Shown here piece after piece: positions 34,909 through 48,900 of a stretch of DNA of 64,000 nucleotides. Numbering within the stretch: the stretch's first letter is position 1; every line of letters starts with the position of its first letter. The notes beneath the pieces were generated by a model, which saw only the letters and a list, made by a program, of their open reading frames with translations, did no database searches and was not told the DNA's origin. The position numbers and the translations under genes were made by a program. The stretch is taken from the NCBI RefSeq assembly GCF_012273895.1, contig NC_052121.1, positions 8,783,475 to 8,847,474 of the forward strand. The letters run 5' to 3'. This DNA is from Zerene cesonia. Taxonomy: Eukaryota > Arthropoda > Insecta > Lepidoptera > Pieridae.

Positions 34909-37900
34909 CTAATTGGGGAATTGTCTTTCTTGCCGCGTTATATTCGCCAACCATAACGCTCCAACCACCGCTAAAGCCTGAAACAGATCGTGCAATTTTT
35001 TTTTTATTTAACCAATACATTTATATATACGAGTATGTTCTTATGATTAAACGTATGTAATACTATTATCAAAGCGCTTATAACAACAATTAAATGATGT
35101 CCTGTAATTTAGGAGTCAGCGTTTTTCGCTATAACTAAATTATAGAATCTGCAGCTCTTTTTATACAAAAACCTAAAAACATGGCAATAAATGGCCTTCA
35201 TTATAAACAAAGATAAATTAGTTATACTCTATTTATATTTCCTATTTTAATTTGTATTGACACATTGATAACATTGCGGCTAATTACTCTAATCGGCTCA
35301 CGTAATAGGTTTTTGTTCACTGGCAATAAATAATGTTATTTGTATTGTCATTATCAAATGTACAAGGCCTATACCTGCATCACCACCAAGAAGATACCAG
35401 CGATTCCGATGGTACCAGCGTGCGACTTGACCCAGCTACCAAACGCCTCAGAGCAACCTGTGCTGTACGCTACTGTGGTGTTACAAGTCAAAGTCTGGAT
35501 GGTTCCATAGATGTGGTCACAGCAGCTAACGGGTACACCGAGTGTATCTTCCGTCTGGAGGTGGATGATCCAGTCACTGGAGTTGAGAACGCCGCAGCAG
35601 TTGAACTGAAATCGTTGAATGATGTTGGAATTGTGTACGAGTTAATTTTGTATGGTTACGTATGGATCGATGTTGGATTAAAATTCCGATACAGTCAGGA
35701 GACCTGTATGCTTTTCCTAACCCTTCCTAGCCCTTTTTTATTATTCGAGATCATTATATTATTTTTATTCTTTAAATTTCATGATAAGAATCGACACGAG
35801 TAGTTTTAAATTTAGTTGTTATTGTATTTCTTTTTTGTCTACGCCTTAGTATATACTAATATTACACCATAACATCCAAAATTCAAATCTTGAAAAGTAC
35901 GTCGTACGTCTGGGTCGATTTTGAAAGTTTTTTCAAAAACGACCCAGACGTACGACGTATGTGATAGAGGCTATATATATTGTTTGGACTATGTATGTGA
36001 TAGAGGCTATATATATTGTTGGTATGCACGATACCCGGGTAGAAAAATGGCAAGAGGCTAGTATACCAGAAGTAATCTATCAATATAAAACTAGGAAACA
36101 ATTTTAGTACTTAAGAAAGTGTTAGAGAATTTCAGTGATTAAATTTTAACTATTATTTATAATTAAATTTTAAACGATTGGCTATTATAACTTGGGAATA
36201 AATGATTTATACTCTAATCAAATATTATTATTTTTATTGTTATAGATATTATATTATTCATAAATTCAAACCTCTTAAGCATAGAATACCGTTCATCGTG
36301 TTATTAAACATCGAACTTTCATAAGGTCTTGATAAAAGATATCAACAAATACTCAGTCACTTAATCATAATACAATATATAGGTATGCATAATGAGATAG
36401 CGTTGGATCGCTATCACCTATTATAATAATAAATAATGTTAAAGAAATTAAAGGACAAGCTTTAACGATGGAATCAATTTAATTGTCTCACTTGTACTAT
36501 TAAGATTTTAGTGTCAACATTTACATATGTGAATTATTCAATTCTAGCGATTATGAAATTGCTATATTAGCAGCGATCCTTGATAAGTGGAATTGAATAT
36601 ATCCGTTCGAAGAAGGTTAAAATCGAGTCTAAGGGTTTCAGTAGGTATTTTTGAAATTGATTATTAATTCATATTTACTTTAATATCCTCTTACTACGTC
36701 GTAGCAATGACACGATTCGGAGATAAAAATAATAATATTTTCGTAGGACATTAGACAGTCGTGTGAGTACATATATTTCAATCGGTCCACTTACTTTTAG
36801 AGCGCTCATAAGATGTAGGATTTTTTGTTATAATATAGATTTTACTTATGTACAAATTAAGGAAAGCATTCCTATGTAGGTATATTGATATAGTTATAAG
36901 TGGATTTTTTTTTGTTATGGTTTCCCTTTAAATTGATTATCAAATTTGTTATAGAAATTTCATCACACCAATAGCAGCAATACAAATACAGCAGGTAATG
37001 TTAACAGGTTTTAGTAGGTTCGATAACCGGGTGTGGCAAGCGAATTTTCAGAAACCTTTGAATGCTATTTTCTTTCTTTTCGAAATATGGAATTATAATA
37101 ATGGAATGTTTCGTTTGAGTAAAATTGTCTATATACATAGTACTAGTTGTTGCCCGCAGCTTCGCCCGCGCGTTCCTGATAATTTTCATGGTACAAACTT
37201 TCATCCCCTATTTTATCTCTTCCTGGTAGAATTTATCAAAATTCTTTCTTAGCGGATGCCTACGTCATTACATCTATCTGCATGCCAAATTTCAGCCCGA
37301 TCCGTCTAGTGGTTCGGGCTTTGTGTTGATAGATCACTATTTCAGTCAGTCATTCACCTTTGAGTTTTATATACATATATAGATATATAAAATAAATATA
37401 TATAGATATATAGATTTATATAGATATATAGATTAAAAGTACTTTTCCTTCAGATGACATTACAAACTTCCGCTGTGTATAGAGCTTGATCATTTAGCAA
37501 TAATATTCACAATGCTACTCACGTCATCCTGTACTTCATCCCACAATTTCGTGACCTCTAAGTTAGGGCCATACAAATCCATTGTGTTCAACAATTCCTT
37601 CTGCACAAGCGCCAATGCATTCCCTTTCAGAACATAACCAGCAATGCATGCGGAGAGTTGGAAAACGAACATCACGATCAAACCTCCAATGAACTGTAAT
37701 CATATAAGCATTTATCTTACAAAAGCTTACTTTTCTTTATAAACAGCAACATGTCAAATTATGTAGCTAAGTTTTCGATAATAGATAAAATTAATTTTAA
37801 TAGGTAGGAATTTGGTGAATAGTAAGTGATGCTTTTACACAAAAACAGTCATTATAATCATCCTTGTATTTGGAGAATTTAACATTGATGCGACGCTAAC

Positions 37901-38978
37901 AAATTATTGGATTTTCATGAAATCCAACACGCAGGCATGATTTGTTTGGCTTCACACACATTACCCGAGAAAGTGGGTTGATAAAATATTTTTCACTTGA
38001 TGCCAGCTCGCAATATTATTGCATCTTATGTACTTTGTCATTGTATTTACAAATATCTATATATTATATATTTATTATATTCAGAGGTTTGGCTTTATAA
38101 AATCACACTCAGCTTCCTTTGATGGAGCTCCCATCCTACTAATGTTATATGAAACACGAGTAGGTAGTACGTAATCGATTTTTTGCAAGTATAAATCTAG
38201 TATATCATAAGCGTAGATTATGACCTTGAACAACAATTATACTACTTTAGGTAGGAACTATCGTGACAAAGCCTATATCAGTTGAATGCTAAAATTTGTA
38301 GTAAGTCTACGAATTCTAACGTATAATAAGTATTTATCAGCGTGCATAATTCATAAAACATTCTAAACACGACGGATTTAAGAAATAATGTGAATAATCA
38401 ATAAATTCGCCAGTTTGACAAATTCATATAGTGCAATTTCATTATCACAGTAGATAGGTAAGTCAGTAATCAATAAGATACAATACACATGGTCATGACA
38501 TTCTTTATAGTAATTTAAATGGGGCTGTCTGGTATTTAGATTTTAGAACGCACGACAACAATCAGTTATTACTAAACAAAATACCGTCTCATTTCACATT
38601 TCGAACTGTAGTCCATAGACAATATTTTTATAATCTGTGGTGCCAGCTACTTACCGCCATTATCAAATAATAGTTTTCCATGAAGGCTCCAAAGAACCCA
38701 GCGCAAGCGATGATAAAAATAATGACTCCCGTTGCAACACAAAACGCGGGAAGGGAAAAGAACCGCTCGGATAAAAAGTGGTGGTAGCCATTGTACGCAG
38801 CTTGAACTGAACTTCCAACGGCCAATATAATAATGCCCGTTATCTGAAACACGATTTAATTTCACTTCATATATTCACTGAATGATTTAGCACTAATATA
38901 CACGCATCCACTTACCACGAAAAGAAAATTCACTGCAACTAAAGTATATTTGACGGTGGTAAAAATTTTACTTAACAT
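34909..38978 (-). CDS. Tetraspanin T3
   Basis: Five coding exons, in coding order: 38916-38978, 38655-38843, 37523-37693, 35375-35605 and 34909-34977. All joins are phase 0, giving 240 residues. TM1 follows KYTLVAVNFLF. TM2 is 'ATGVIIFIIACAGFFGAF', then MENYY. TM3 is FIGGLIVMFVFQLSAC. The large loop reads LWDEVQDD-FNCCG, VPVSCC, LTC and TGC (six cysteines); NSS and NTT can be glycosylated. TM4 is GIFLVVMQALAVVGALWLA, with the short tail RQERQFPN. The compact loop and short tail resemble CD63/Tsp29F-type insect tetraspanins. T4 is its closest neighbour and sister: exon sizes 189 and 171 are identical and the loop motif order is the same. TM1 starts after only about ten residues, which supports this ATG. 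Confidence 0.88.
35898..35959. repeat. Long perfect hairpin in a T3 intron
   Basis: TACGTCGTACGTCTGGGTCG (35898-35917) is exactly reverse-complemented at 35940-35959. The spacer itself continues pairing (TTTTGAAA with TTTCAAAA). Just beyond it, a 27-base direct repeat occurs at 35958-35984 and 35994-36020. Confidence 0.9.
37136..37345 (+). repeat. Dispersed repeat, 'TTGCCCGCAGCTTCGCCCGC' family
   Basis: 'GTTGCCCGCAGCTTCGCCCG' through 'GCCAAATTTCAGCCCGATCC' to 'TTTCAGTCAGTCATTCACC' is a widespread type of lepidopteran interspersed repeat. It lies in a T3 intron and is followed by a TATAGATATA-rich low-complexity tract to 37435. Confidence 0.55.
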
Positions 38979-40671
38979 TTTGACGTACGCTCGCAGCGCC
39001 CTCGTGATATGTAATAGACTATAGCTGTGTTTGGCTCGGATATTTTTATCACTACAATAATCTTGATAAGGAAAACAGGCGGATTTATCTTGCCCGAGGC
39101 ACCCGTTCTGTCGTTTAATTTTCCATAATTTGGAAATATATATCTGACGTAACCTTGCTGGTTTCCTTGAATAGATGTATTAAACTTTTTAACGTATTTA
39201 TTTTGCGATAATTTTTTACAAAATGCGCTGTTTTATTTTTACTTATTAATAATTTCATCAAGTTACATAATTAATAAATGTATATACCACTTTGTTCAAT
39301 TGAAATATCGTATTCAATGGTTCAAACGAGAATAATGATTTATTAGATAATTAATGGATAACTTCAACCTGTTTGAAATTATGCGTAAAACCAAGAACGC
39401 TGTCGGTAATAAATATTAAGCAGGGTTGTGGAATCATTGTTAATTACGGAATTAATTTATTTCTTTTAATTTATTTATGTAAATTACCAAAAAAACGGGA
39501 AAAGCGACTTACTTTTTTTTGACAATAAAATTTTTTTCAAACCGTCTAAAATGTCTATTGTTATAAAATAAATTAAATGAAATATCCTCCGACTCCATTT
39601 ATTTTATTAACTATGTTGAATTTGAAATTTTACATAGTATATCGTATTTTAGTAATCAACCACTTTCGTTTACCGACCGACGATACCGACCTTGTAATTG
39701 AACTTAAACTAAAGAAAAAAATTCATCCATCATGTGACTGCTGCAGCATTTTCATCAAACATATCTAGCAACCACCGCAAGCTTTGAAAAATACCGCAAG
39801 GAAAAAGTTTTGAAATGAAAAAACTGCATCGAAATCGGTCCAATTGTTTAAGAGCACATACAGACAGACGGAGGGACGTCGCGTTTTTGCATCGGGGCTT
39901 ACAAAAACTTTGTTTTTTTTTATAAAATAACAAAAATTAAACTCGCTTAATTTTCATTTTTTATTGAATATCTCGATCTTGTATTAAAAATTCGTTTACA
40001 AAATAACATTCCTGTACTAAATCATATTTTTGTCAATAATATGTGATTATCAGCTTTATATATTGCCAGGTTTAGGTTAGGTTAGGTTATTGCTACAGGT
40101 TCTAACTTTTTAACAATTTTTAAATATACTTTTTAAATAAAAAAAGCATTTGACTGTTTTATTAAAAAAATATTCAACTTTCGGAGACAGGTGTTTAAAA
40201 ATGTGTACAGTACCCTAAATTATAAACACGTAACCTACAGTTTACTGAATAAATTACCTTCCTGTAATATTTTGCAACTAATCGAATTGTGTAACGTTAA
40301 AATTGCATAAAACTTCATATTATATTTGTAGTGTATATTGAGAGAACATCGTTTTCATATAGGTATCTAATAAATTTCTACAACTTACTAAATATACTAA
40401 AACTTATTCAATGAAGACATATTTAGTAATGAAAAAAATACACATTACAAATACTGCTATAGAAATTGATAGATATTTAAAGCAATTACGATATTTAATA
40501 AATATGTATGTATTAATAATATAATATTTTATCATATAGCTTTCACGGTAAAATTAAAAAAAAATAATCAAATAATTTTATCTGTTTTAATTACACAAGT
40601 AATCTAATAGAACTTTACAATAGTTTTAATAACAAATAAATAATAAATAATTTCTATTAAGAAAACATATT
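38979..40671. other. T3 upstream and T4 downstream spacer
   Basis: The T3 promoter should lie just above 38978. A repeat-like stretch (39770-39915) contains 'CATCGAAATCGGTCCAATTG' and 'CAGACAGACGGAGGGACG'. Three TTAGG units (40072-40086) resemble the insect telomere repeat. No gene is seen. Confidence 0.5.
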
Positions 40672-43600
40672 TTACGACTCCAATTCTACTTCTTCAAATT
40701 TTGATCGCCATGCCAGCCACCCTGACATTGCCGTTAATATTGCCTGGAAAAAAACAATTTATTATCTTAAAATCTTCATAAAGAATAAATTGAATTGTTT
40801 TTATGCACATTAAAAGAAAAAATGCATCTTGCTTTCCATCGAAATAGAGAGAAATTAATATGTACTTATATAAATTTAAAAATAGAAAAGTAAGTTTTGA
40901 TATATACTAACGAACACTTTTTTAGTTTTTCGTAAATTTAAAAATACAAATGTATCAATAAACTCTTAAATTCCTTAATGAATGTTCTCTTTGTCGTAAT
41001 TTCAAATGATTTTAGTTATATGAATAACTGACAGATTTGAACATAAAAAAAAAATTGATACAAAATACTGCATAACTTTGAATTTAATGTTATCATGTTT
41101 CATTATTATAATTTTCCTATCATTTATATTGTATTGGGTAGAATTAAACATATATTGAAGACGAAAAAAATATACATCTAACAATTTAAAATTAAATTAT
41201 TCGCGCCGAATCAAACGTCAAAAGTTCAACGAACCTGTATGCAAGTGAAAAGCGCGCCAATGATACCAATGACGTATGCGTTATTACTGAGAGAGCCGCC
41301 GAGTGCTATTGCACAGCCCGTGACGTGGGCGTTCGTGAGGTTGCAGGTGAATGGTGATACAGTTCCATAGTCGATGTGACAGCAGCTCACCGGGATGCGA
41401 TTCGAGGCGAAATCATGGCGGCCTGCAGCACCACAGCATTCATACTGTAAAATGTATCTCATAAATACATACATGGTATTGAAATGTCTTTTTTAATGTA
41501 AAAATGAGAGTCTTTATTAAATGAAGTCTCGTGTCAGCTTGTGGGGTATGTAACATATACCTACACTGTACATTATGCTTCATTAAATCATATACTTTAC
41601 AGTAATGTAGATACCTTGTGTGTCCTGCCAAACTGAGAATTGAATTTATAAGCCCCCACCGGGATCGGGGATTCGAACTCAGATGTTCTTGGTTCTACGC
41701 TCTCTCATTTTACCACAGAACTAAGGAGGCGGTCAACAAAAGCCTTTAATACAATCGCAATATTAAAATATTACAATTATAGTATAAAGTACCTTTAGCT
41801 TATAGACGTTTACATACTCCTATCCTACTAATATTATGCACCTAATACCACATACACACACACGCACGTAAACATAACAAAATTGTACAAAAGACTTAGA
41901 AACAAAAACAGTGGTCGGTATCTAACACTTTGCATAGATCTACTGTTTAAATACTTTTATTAGAAACGAGATACTAGCCACGAGACAGGCCATGTTAATT
42001 TACACCATCCGAATCCTTCAAGTTTTATTTTCCGATCAAAAGCTTCTTGCAACCATCTCAAAGCCTCCGAAATCTCTTAATCTTTTACATATAAATACAT
42101 CCTCTTCGTCCTAACTATTCTACAATAAATTAAACATACCACATATTTCAAATAATATGACAAAGATTCCACCTAAACTTTCTACATGATGAAACACAAT
42201 TGCTTAGTCTCCATTAGTATAGTCAAGTATAGTATTATGTTATCTGTGGTATAGTATATGTTATCTGTGGTCTGCGTACAGCAGCACATACTTACAGACA
42301 TTTGCATATCGTCCCACAGCCGAGCGATTTCTCGCCTGCTCTCATACAGGTTCAGACTCTGAGCCATTGGCGTCCTTATCTCTGCCACGGCGTCTTTCCG
42401 AAGGCCAAATGCGACAATTGTTATCGACATTTCGAATATCAAAATGGCTAACATGAATACCGCGTACTGAAATGAACATACGCAATAAAAAAAAAACTAT
42501 ATGATATTAAAATAAAGTATATTATATAAGTATACTATCTGTCCCGGCAAACGCTGTTCTGCCTTTCTCTTATCATTTTGGGGGATGAAAAATAGATGTT
42601 GGCCGATTCTCATAGATACCGGATAAGCACAAAAAATTTTATCAAAAACGGTCAAGCCGTTTCGGAGGAGTATGGCAACGAAAACTGTGACACGAGAATT
42701 TTCTATATTAAGAGAGATAATTTTTTATGAGGTGATTCGCCTAATGGACAACGGTAATCGATCACAACCGCCCATAAACATTTGCAGAGGAAGTGCCTCT
42801 GAGAATACACTGCTCGCTTTTAATAGGAAAGGGATAAGGAAAGGATTGACGACTGGAAAGAAGGAACGGACTGGGTAGAGTGGGGAAAAAGACACGGGCC
42901 TGAGGCTTCCCCACTCACTGTACGAAACAAAGTAGGATGCTACTATTTCACGCCACTATTTATTTTCTCTGGGGGTGTGGTACTTCCCCGGTGCGAGCTA
43001 GCTCAATTCGTGCCCAAATCATCCATAAAGAATGCTTGTAATGATTCCAGACAAACCATACCAGGCCAATTTAACATATTCTTTCACTATTAGAGAGCTG
43101 CTACTTCACTGAGTGACATAATCTATATATACACCACAGGCGAAGCCGGGGCGGACAGTGAGTTACTTATCTTTTCTTGTAAATGTATGGTTTAAATAAA
43201 TATATTAAAAAAAAATCGAGAATTATTATACGGGCTAGAGTAGTCAATCAGTTAGAGATGAAAAATGTATTGCCCAATCTAATAAATACATCCTCATGTT
43301 TAGAAAACAAAAGTAAATCCAAATACGCCACCGTACAAAAATATGCGCCTACAATAGTGATTAAAGCAAACATACAAAAACCTTCTACTTACAGCAGCCA
43401 CAGCATAAAAGTGTTCAGAAAATGCGCCATAAAAACCAAGCGCGGCAATCAAAAATATAATACATCCTGTCGCTATAACAAATGCAGGTAACGTAAAAAA
43501 TCGATTAGTCAATAAATCTTCGTATGCCCTGTGCTTCACCAAATACGTTATTCCAATAATAAGGAGTATCAAACCTTTAATCTGAAAAAATATAACAATT

Positions 43601-44696
43601 CTTCGCATTACAGTCTAAATATAGCATTAAATCAATAAGTAAAAGAAATGTTTCAAAAAATATTGGAATTCAGCTGAAAACATCCTAAGCGAGGAATAGC
43701 TTAAAGCTTTTGAATATTGATCCCGCTAAGATTGTAGCTGTGTATATGGAAGTGAACTTATTTTATGTTTAATATAATATGCATAATAAAATAAAATATT
43801 TGAAACTGAAGAGATTTTTTTTGTCATCCACAATTTCAATGCTTAAAAAAGTTTGGAAAATCAAAAGTGTACGCTTCATAGCGGTTATTGAATTTTAACA
43901 AAAAAAAATTATAAAATAAATAGAAAAAAACAAAGACTTTCGCGCCATTGTCCACCCAGAAAAAGAAAAAAAAAGGTACCTGCTTTCGTATTGTAAACGA
44001 GCCTTATTTACAAAAAATAGTTTAGATATATAATCGATAAGTTGATTTTAGTTTTTATTAATTAAAATGAAACTACGTTGAATTATATATTAGACTGTGG
44101 TTTTCGAAAGGAAATAAATTTATATAATACCGAAGCGTTTAAAAGAATGAATTCAATTAGTTAAGTTTTCACGAGATTTCGTATAAAAAATTAATTGATT
44201 TCTGATAGAAAGTGGAGAACTATCTCAACGCTCCGCTTATGAGGCAAGCAATATGATAAATTTAAAATTTCATTCCTAGGCTATGTATTAGATATTTTCG
44301 GGTCACAGTTGAATAAAGCAAAAACCCATATCTTATATATAGTAATAATATCAGTATTATTGTAGAAAAACGCTGTTCATTTATTTAAAGAAAACAGCTC
44401 ATTTGATTTCCATCAGTTGATTTAAAAACTTTATTAACTATTTAAATATAGTATTAATGATAATTTATGAACGGTCATAACATTTTAAAGGCTCATATTT
44501 ACGAATATTTCTTCCAGCTTATCTCAATATAACCTTTTTCAAAATATTCTTGCACTTCATACGTCTCATTATTGTAAAACGCAAAAAATAAACATCTCAC
44601 CATAAACAATAAATTCACAGCCGCCAAAGAATATCTCACTGATTTAAACAATTTTGGGGCCTTCATACCACCAATATTTATATTCATGATTCTCAT
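40672..44696 (-). CDS. Tetraspanin T4
   Basis: Five coding exons, in coding order: 44601-44696, 43393-43581, 42296-42466, 41235-41444 and 40672-40743. All joins are phase 0, giving 245 residues. TM1 follows KSVRYSLAAVNLLFM. TM2 is 'ATGCIIFLIAALGFYGAF', then SEHFY. TM3 is YAVFMLAILIFEMS. The large loop reads LWDDMQMS-YECCG, IPVSCC, FTC, an NLT site and TGC; it is the shortest of the five. The tail is SKFEEVELES. The first exon offers three in-frame ATGs (codons 1, 4 and 11). I took the first, but the third would give an N-terminus more like T3's. Sister of T3, and head-to-head with T5 across 1.25 kb. Introns contain repeats at 41640-41733 and 42536-43015. Confidence 0.86.
41640..41733 (-). repeat. 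tRNA-derived SINE head
   Basis: On the minus strand, 'GACCGCCTCCTTAGTTCTGT' is followed by a B-box 'GAGTTCGAATCCC'. The same head occurs at 53957-54030 on the plus strand, so this is a SINE, not a functional tRNA gene. Confidence 0.6.
42536..42715 (+). repeat. Dispersed repeat, 'CCCGGCAAACGCTGTTCTGCC' family
   Basis: It runs from 'CCGGCAAACGCTGTTCTGCC' through 'GTTGGCCGATTCTCA' and 'CAAGCCGTTTCGGAGGAG' to 'GTGACACGAGAATTTT'. Its 3' half is shared with 49672-49855 and 59415-59925. Confidence 0.75.
42735..43015 (-). repeat. Inverted SINE-like copy next to the preceding repeat
   Basis: The copy is reversed relative to 32036-32385, with 'AACCGCCCATAAACATTTGC', 'GGGCCTGAGGCTTCCCC' and 'GGGTGTGGTACTTCCCCGGT'. 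It is diverged and lacks a clean A tail. Confidence 0.7.
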
Positions 44697-45947
44697 TTTA
44701 AACAATATATTATTACGAACTAGATACTGTAACTGAAAACTGAAAAACTGAGATGTTTTATCAATCATAAACCGAGTCAATATCTCTCTTATCGTGACAT
44801 GTTCATCTAATCTTAACCGATATTTTTAAGACAAAAATGAACTCATATTGTAGGAGATGTGTGAAGATTTACTATACTTATCTAATTCTTGTTTATGTAA
44901 TTTAAAAAAAAATGATATCTAGATTTGACTATTTTTAAATTCAATGGCGTAAACATCTATAATTTTAAAGAATATACTTTATAGCAACATACATTTATTC
45001 CTACGCGCCGAAAGATTACTTGATTATTGCTATATCTTTTGAGCGTATAACTAGAAATGAGTAAGTACTTTACTCAATTTTGGTTATAGGCAATTTGTAG
45101 GGCAATAAGTCTGATTTCTCAAATAATATTATTATGTGATAAGCAAGAAGTAAAAAACGGTCAAGTGTGAGTCTATCTCGCGACACTAAGGGTTCCGCAC
45201 ATTTAATTTATAACCGTGTCTAGCATAACATATATTTATATGTCTATATTTCTAGAACTGTGATGCTTAAAAAACTTCATGTTGAATATTATATAAAAAT
45301 ATCAATCTAAATTAATTCATATCGTTAATTATTAATAAATAAATTTATCGTAGACATACTAGGTACTTATATCTATGTTCAATATTATGCCATTCACTAC
45401 AATTTATTTTTCTATACTGGTATCACATCAATAGACTAGCACATTTTACGTATATTTATTTTTAATTAATATTTAATTCAATAGTAGCAATCATTAAATT
45501 AACAATCAAAAATAAAAAGATTTACAACGTAAGAATTATTTTGTTTACTGGTAACACCCACGGGAAAATGCTCAACAATTGTAAAGTTTTAAAAACAGAG
45601 GCTGTAAACCCAGTCAGTAGCTGGTTTTGTTCCGCAGTGGGTTGTTATTTCTTCGCTCAGATTTTTCGACCTCCATTTAGTTTTGGTAAGTGTACATAAA
45701 AGCTTAAAATACACGTTGTCTTATTCACATTCTTATTAAATAAATAATTTTATGATATTTACCGTATTCATCGCCAGTTTTCTGCATTGTGCCCTACCTC
45801 CGCGCCTGTCGCCTACCTGTGACCTGTGTCAACAACGCAAATCGATGTTTTCATGTCTTTGTTAATTTATGTGATGTTGTGTGTATATAAAATTATCTCT
45901 TTTGTTCCAGATTGAATTTAAAATTAGAATTTAGAACAGCGTTAAAG
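44697..45947. promoter_or_regulatory. Divergent promoter region between T4 and T5, with T5 5' UTR exon
   Basis: T4 reads leftwards and T5 rightwards from this 1.25 kb. A probable T5 leader exon ends at 45685 ('TTTTG|GTAAGTG'). The next exon starts at 45911 after 'TTGTTCCAG', 37 bases before the ATG. An arthropod-type initiator TCAGT lies at 45614-45618. A repeat fragment ('GAGTCTATCTCGCGACACTA') occurs near 45160-45205. Confidence 0.5.
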
Positions 45948-48900
45948 ATGGCTATCGGAGCAGGGATGTCTTGTGTTAAATACCTACTATTTTCTTTCAA
46001 TCTGTTATTCGCGGTAAGAAATTCTAGAACGCAATTTTTCCTTGAAGGTAGATATAGAGAGGGATATGATTACCCTACTTGATTCTTAAATAACTGTATA
46101 ATTATAGTATTACAACACGAAACTTGTTTTTGTTTAGTGAAATTATAAATTTTCTCTAAGAATTGCACAATCGCCTATATAATGAGTGATTTGCTGATTG
46201 TTGCAATTAATGGTTCTTGTGTCCGCTGAGTCACATGATAATATTAACTGAACTTATTTGTTGATAAATGTTTTATTAAATGGTTGATCAGTAGTCAGTA
46301 GGTATCTATTGGAAAATCGTCAAATAGAAACAATGCATTTGTATGAGTACAGAAATATATTTTTAATTACTACGCAGTATGATATTTTCGGTATTATCAA
46401 GCAAATTAAGATTTTTAATCGTTTATTGCATATAAACCACCACTTGCTCTAAATACCTAGAAGGCCAAGGCAACTTTTTAAAATGATAACCAGTTTTAAC
46501 AGACTGTAATGCAAGTTTTTTAGTAAATTCTTATTGGTGCCCACACATGGTTTCCCAATTTGCATTATTGCATACCTACTGATTATTTAACAATTTCACA
46601 AAACTACTAGAATGTAAAAATATAAATCTAAATTAACTAGTTTATATTACAGTGTAATTAAATTTATTTCAGTAAGGTTATCACCAAAGTTTTAACACAA
46701 CTCTCTCACCTGTACTTATATTCAAAACCTTTTTAAGAGGGAGATGGTTTACTACTCCTTTAATCAATAGAACCAATATGAATAATTTATGGTATAATAA
46801 TTTGATAAGAGTTTTAATTCAAGGTCAAAATTGGTCAGAAATTTATTTGTTTAGTCTCATTTCTTTAACTTAACCTTGAGGGTATATGTTAAGAAAAAAA
46901 TAATTTCTATGTATCTAAAATGTTATTGTGCAATTTTACTATACACAGAGTAAAAAATAATCAACAACTATCATTGAGTATAGTATACTCATAATTTTAA
47001 TATTTCATAGATAACACGATAATCCAATTTATTCTACATTGTGCTGAAATTAATAATGATTGTAACTTAATTTTTTTTATGTCAATTTCCTTAAATAAAA
47101 TACAACAAATTTGTAAGAATTAATCACAAAATTATATATTATTTTGGGATATTTGAATTTCAATTCAGGTGTTGACATAATCCTATATGATGTAAATGGA
47201 CAACATGTGAAGCAAATTTACATAATGAAATAAATTTGTCTCAACCACTTTTACATATTGTACTTGATATAAATGAACAATGTGAAAGGAATATAAAATC
47301 TGTGTTCTAATTTAAGATCACGGGCCTGATAATCCTGATAGTGGGGGCAAAGGCAGAGATCAACTCGTATCCATATGTGAACTTGACCGACGAGAGCTTC
47401 TACACATCAGCACCAGTTATTCTGATCATAGTGGGCTTGATTGTCTTCATCGTTGCTTTCTTCGGCTGCTGTGGGGCTGTTAAGGAGAACCATTGCATGA
47501 TAGTTACGGTAAGTTCTTTGGTTTATATATGCTAACACCTAACTCTAATATATAACAGCAATACTGCTCAGTGTAGGTGGTGTGAGTTTTTATATTATGT
47601 TTATGTTTATCATCATACAGAAGTAGATGTAGTATTTGTGTGTAGGTAGTATTTTTTACATTTTTAGCAGTAGGCTGAAGCATATATCAAATATTACTAT
47701 AAATTGATTTCTTACATCTTAATATTTAAAACTATATATTATAATAGTATAAGTTATGTGGGGTATCATTTCTATTCTACTCTACGTCTCACTAATCAAA
47801 ATAATGCAATTTTATCAAAAAAGCCTTTTTATTGAAGTAGATAAACTAATAAATTTACGTGACACAGAATAGGTATATCAGATGAGTAAGCAGGACACCT
47901 AATTTCCAATTAAATTTGTCTATGCCATTATTTATCGTGAACTAGATTTGATGTGATTCGATTATTGCCGGCGTATCCTAATTTAAAGCATTTATTTAAC
48001 CTACACCGAATATATTTTTATATTTGAGGTATACATATATGTTATATGTGTGTTTATAAAACATATTTATGGTTTAAAAACTTCGTTCAAGTAGTAGTAA
48101 TATAATGTTTATCTTCATAGAATGTTATGATTAATTATAGTTTATAACGCATCAATATTATCTTTGTTTGCGAAAATAATAACAATGTGACATTCCAATG
48201 ACGCGTTATAAATACTTCTGCATAATCGAAAAAAATAAGCGAAGCATAAATTATTTTGTAATAAGGAAAAGCGCGTCAAAGAGATCTAATTAAAATCTGT
48301 AAATGTATTGATAAATATGAATATATATAATAGGTAGCTTATTGAAACTTCTGTAGGTTACTCCAATTAAAATGTCTACCTAAAGTAGGAATATTACATC
48401 TTAAATGGTAATAAAGGCAATAAAGAAACTAACTAACTAACTGTTCTCATATCTAAAACGTTTAAATTAAGATACAGTTTAAAAAAATATAATCTATGAC
48501 TCTGGTAAAGAACTTGAAAATTAGCGGGAAAGTACTGCACACCCAACAACATANNNNNNNNNNNNNNNNNNNNNNNNNNNNNNNNNNNNNNNNNNNNNNN
48601 NNNNNNNNNNNNNNNNNNNNNNNNNNNNNNNNNNNNNNNNNNNNNNNNNNNNNNNNNNNNNNNNNNNNNNNNNNNNNNNNNNNNNNNNNNNNNNNNNNNN
48701 NNNNNNNNNNNNNNNNNNNNNNNNNNNNNNNNNNNNNNNNNNNNNNNNNNNNNNNNNNNNNNNNNNNNNNNNNNNNNNNNNNNNNNNNNNNNNNNNNNNN
48801 NNNNNNNNNNNNNNNNNNNNNNNNNNNNNNNNNNNNNNNNNNNNNNNNNNNNNNNNNNNNNNNNNNNNNNNNNNNNNNNNNNNNNNNNNNNNNNNNNNNN

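Noticed and set aside
41640..41733. tRNA gene on the minus strand
   Set aside because: The B-box is good, but no acceptor-stem pairing can be drawn and the same head recurs at 53957, so it is a SINE.
42672..42878. Short open frame across two adjacent repeats in a T4 intron
   Set aside because: It is formed by the junction of a dispersed repeat and an inverted SINE-like copy.
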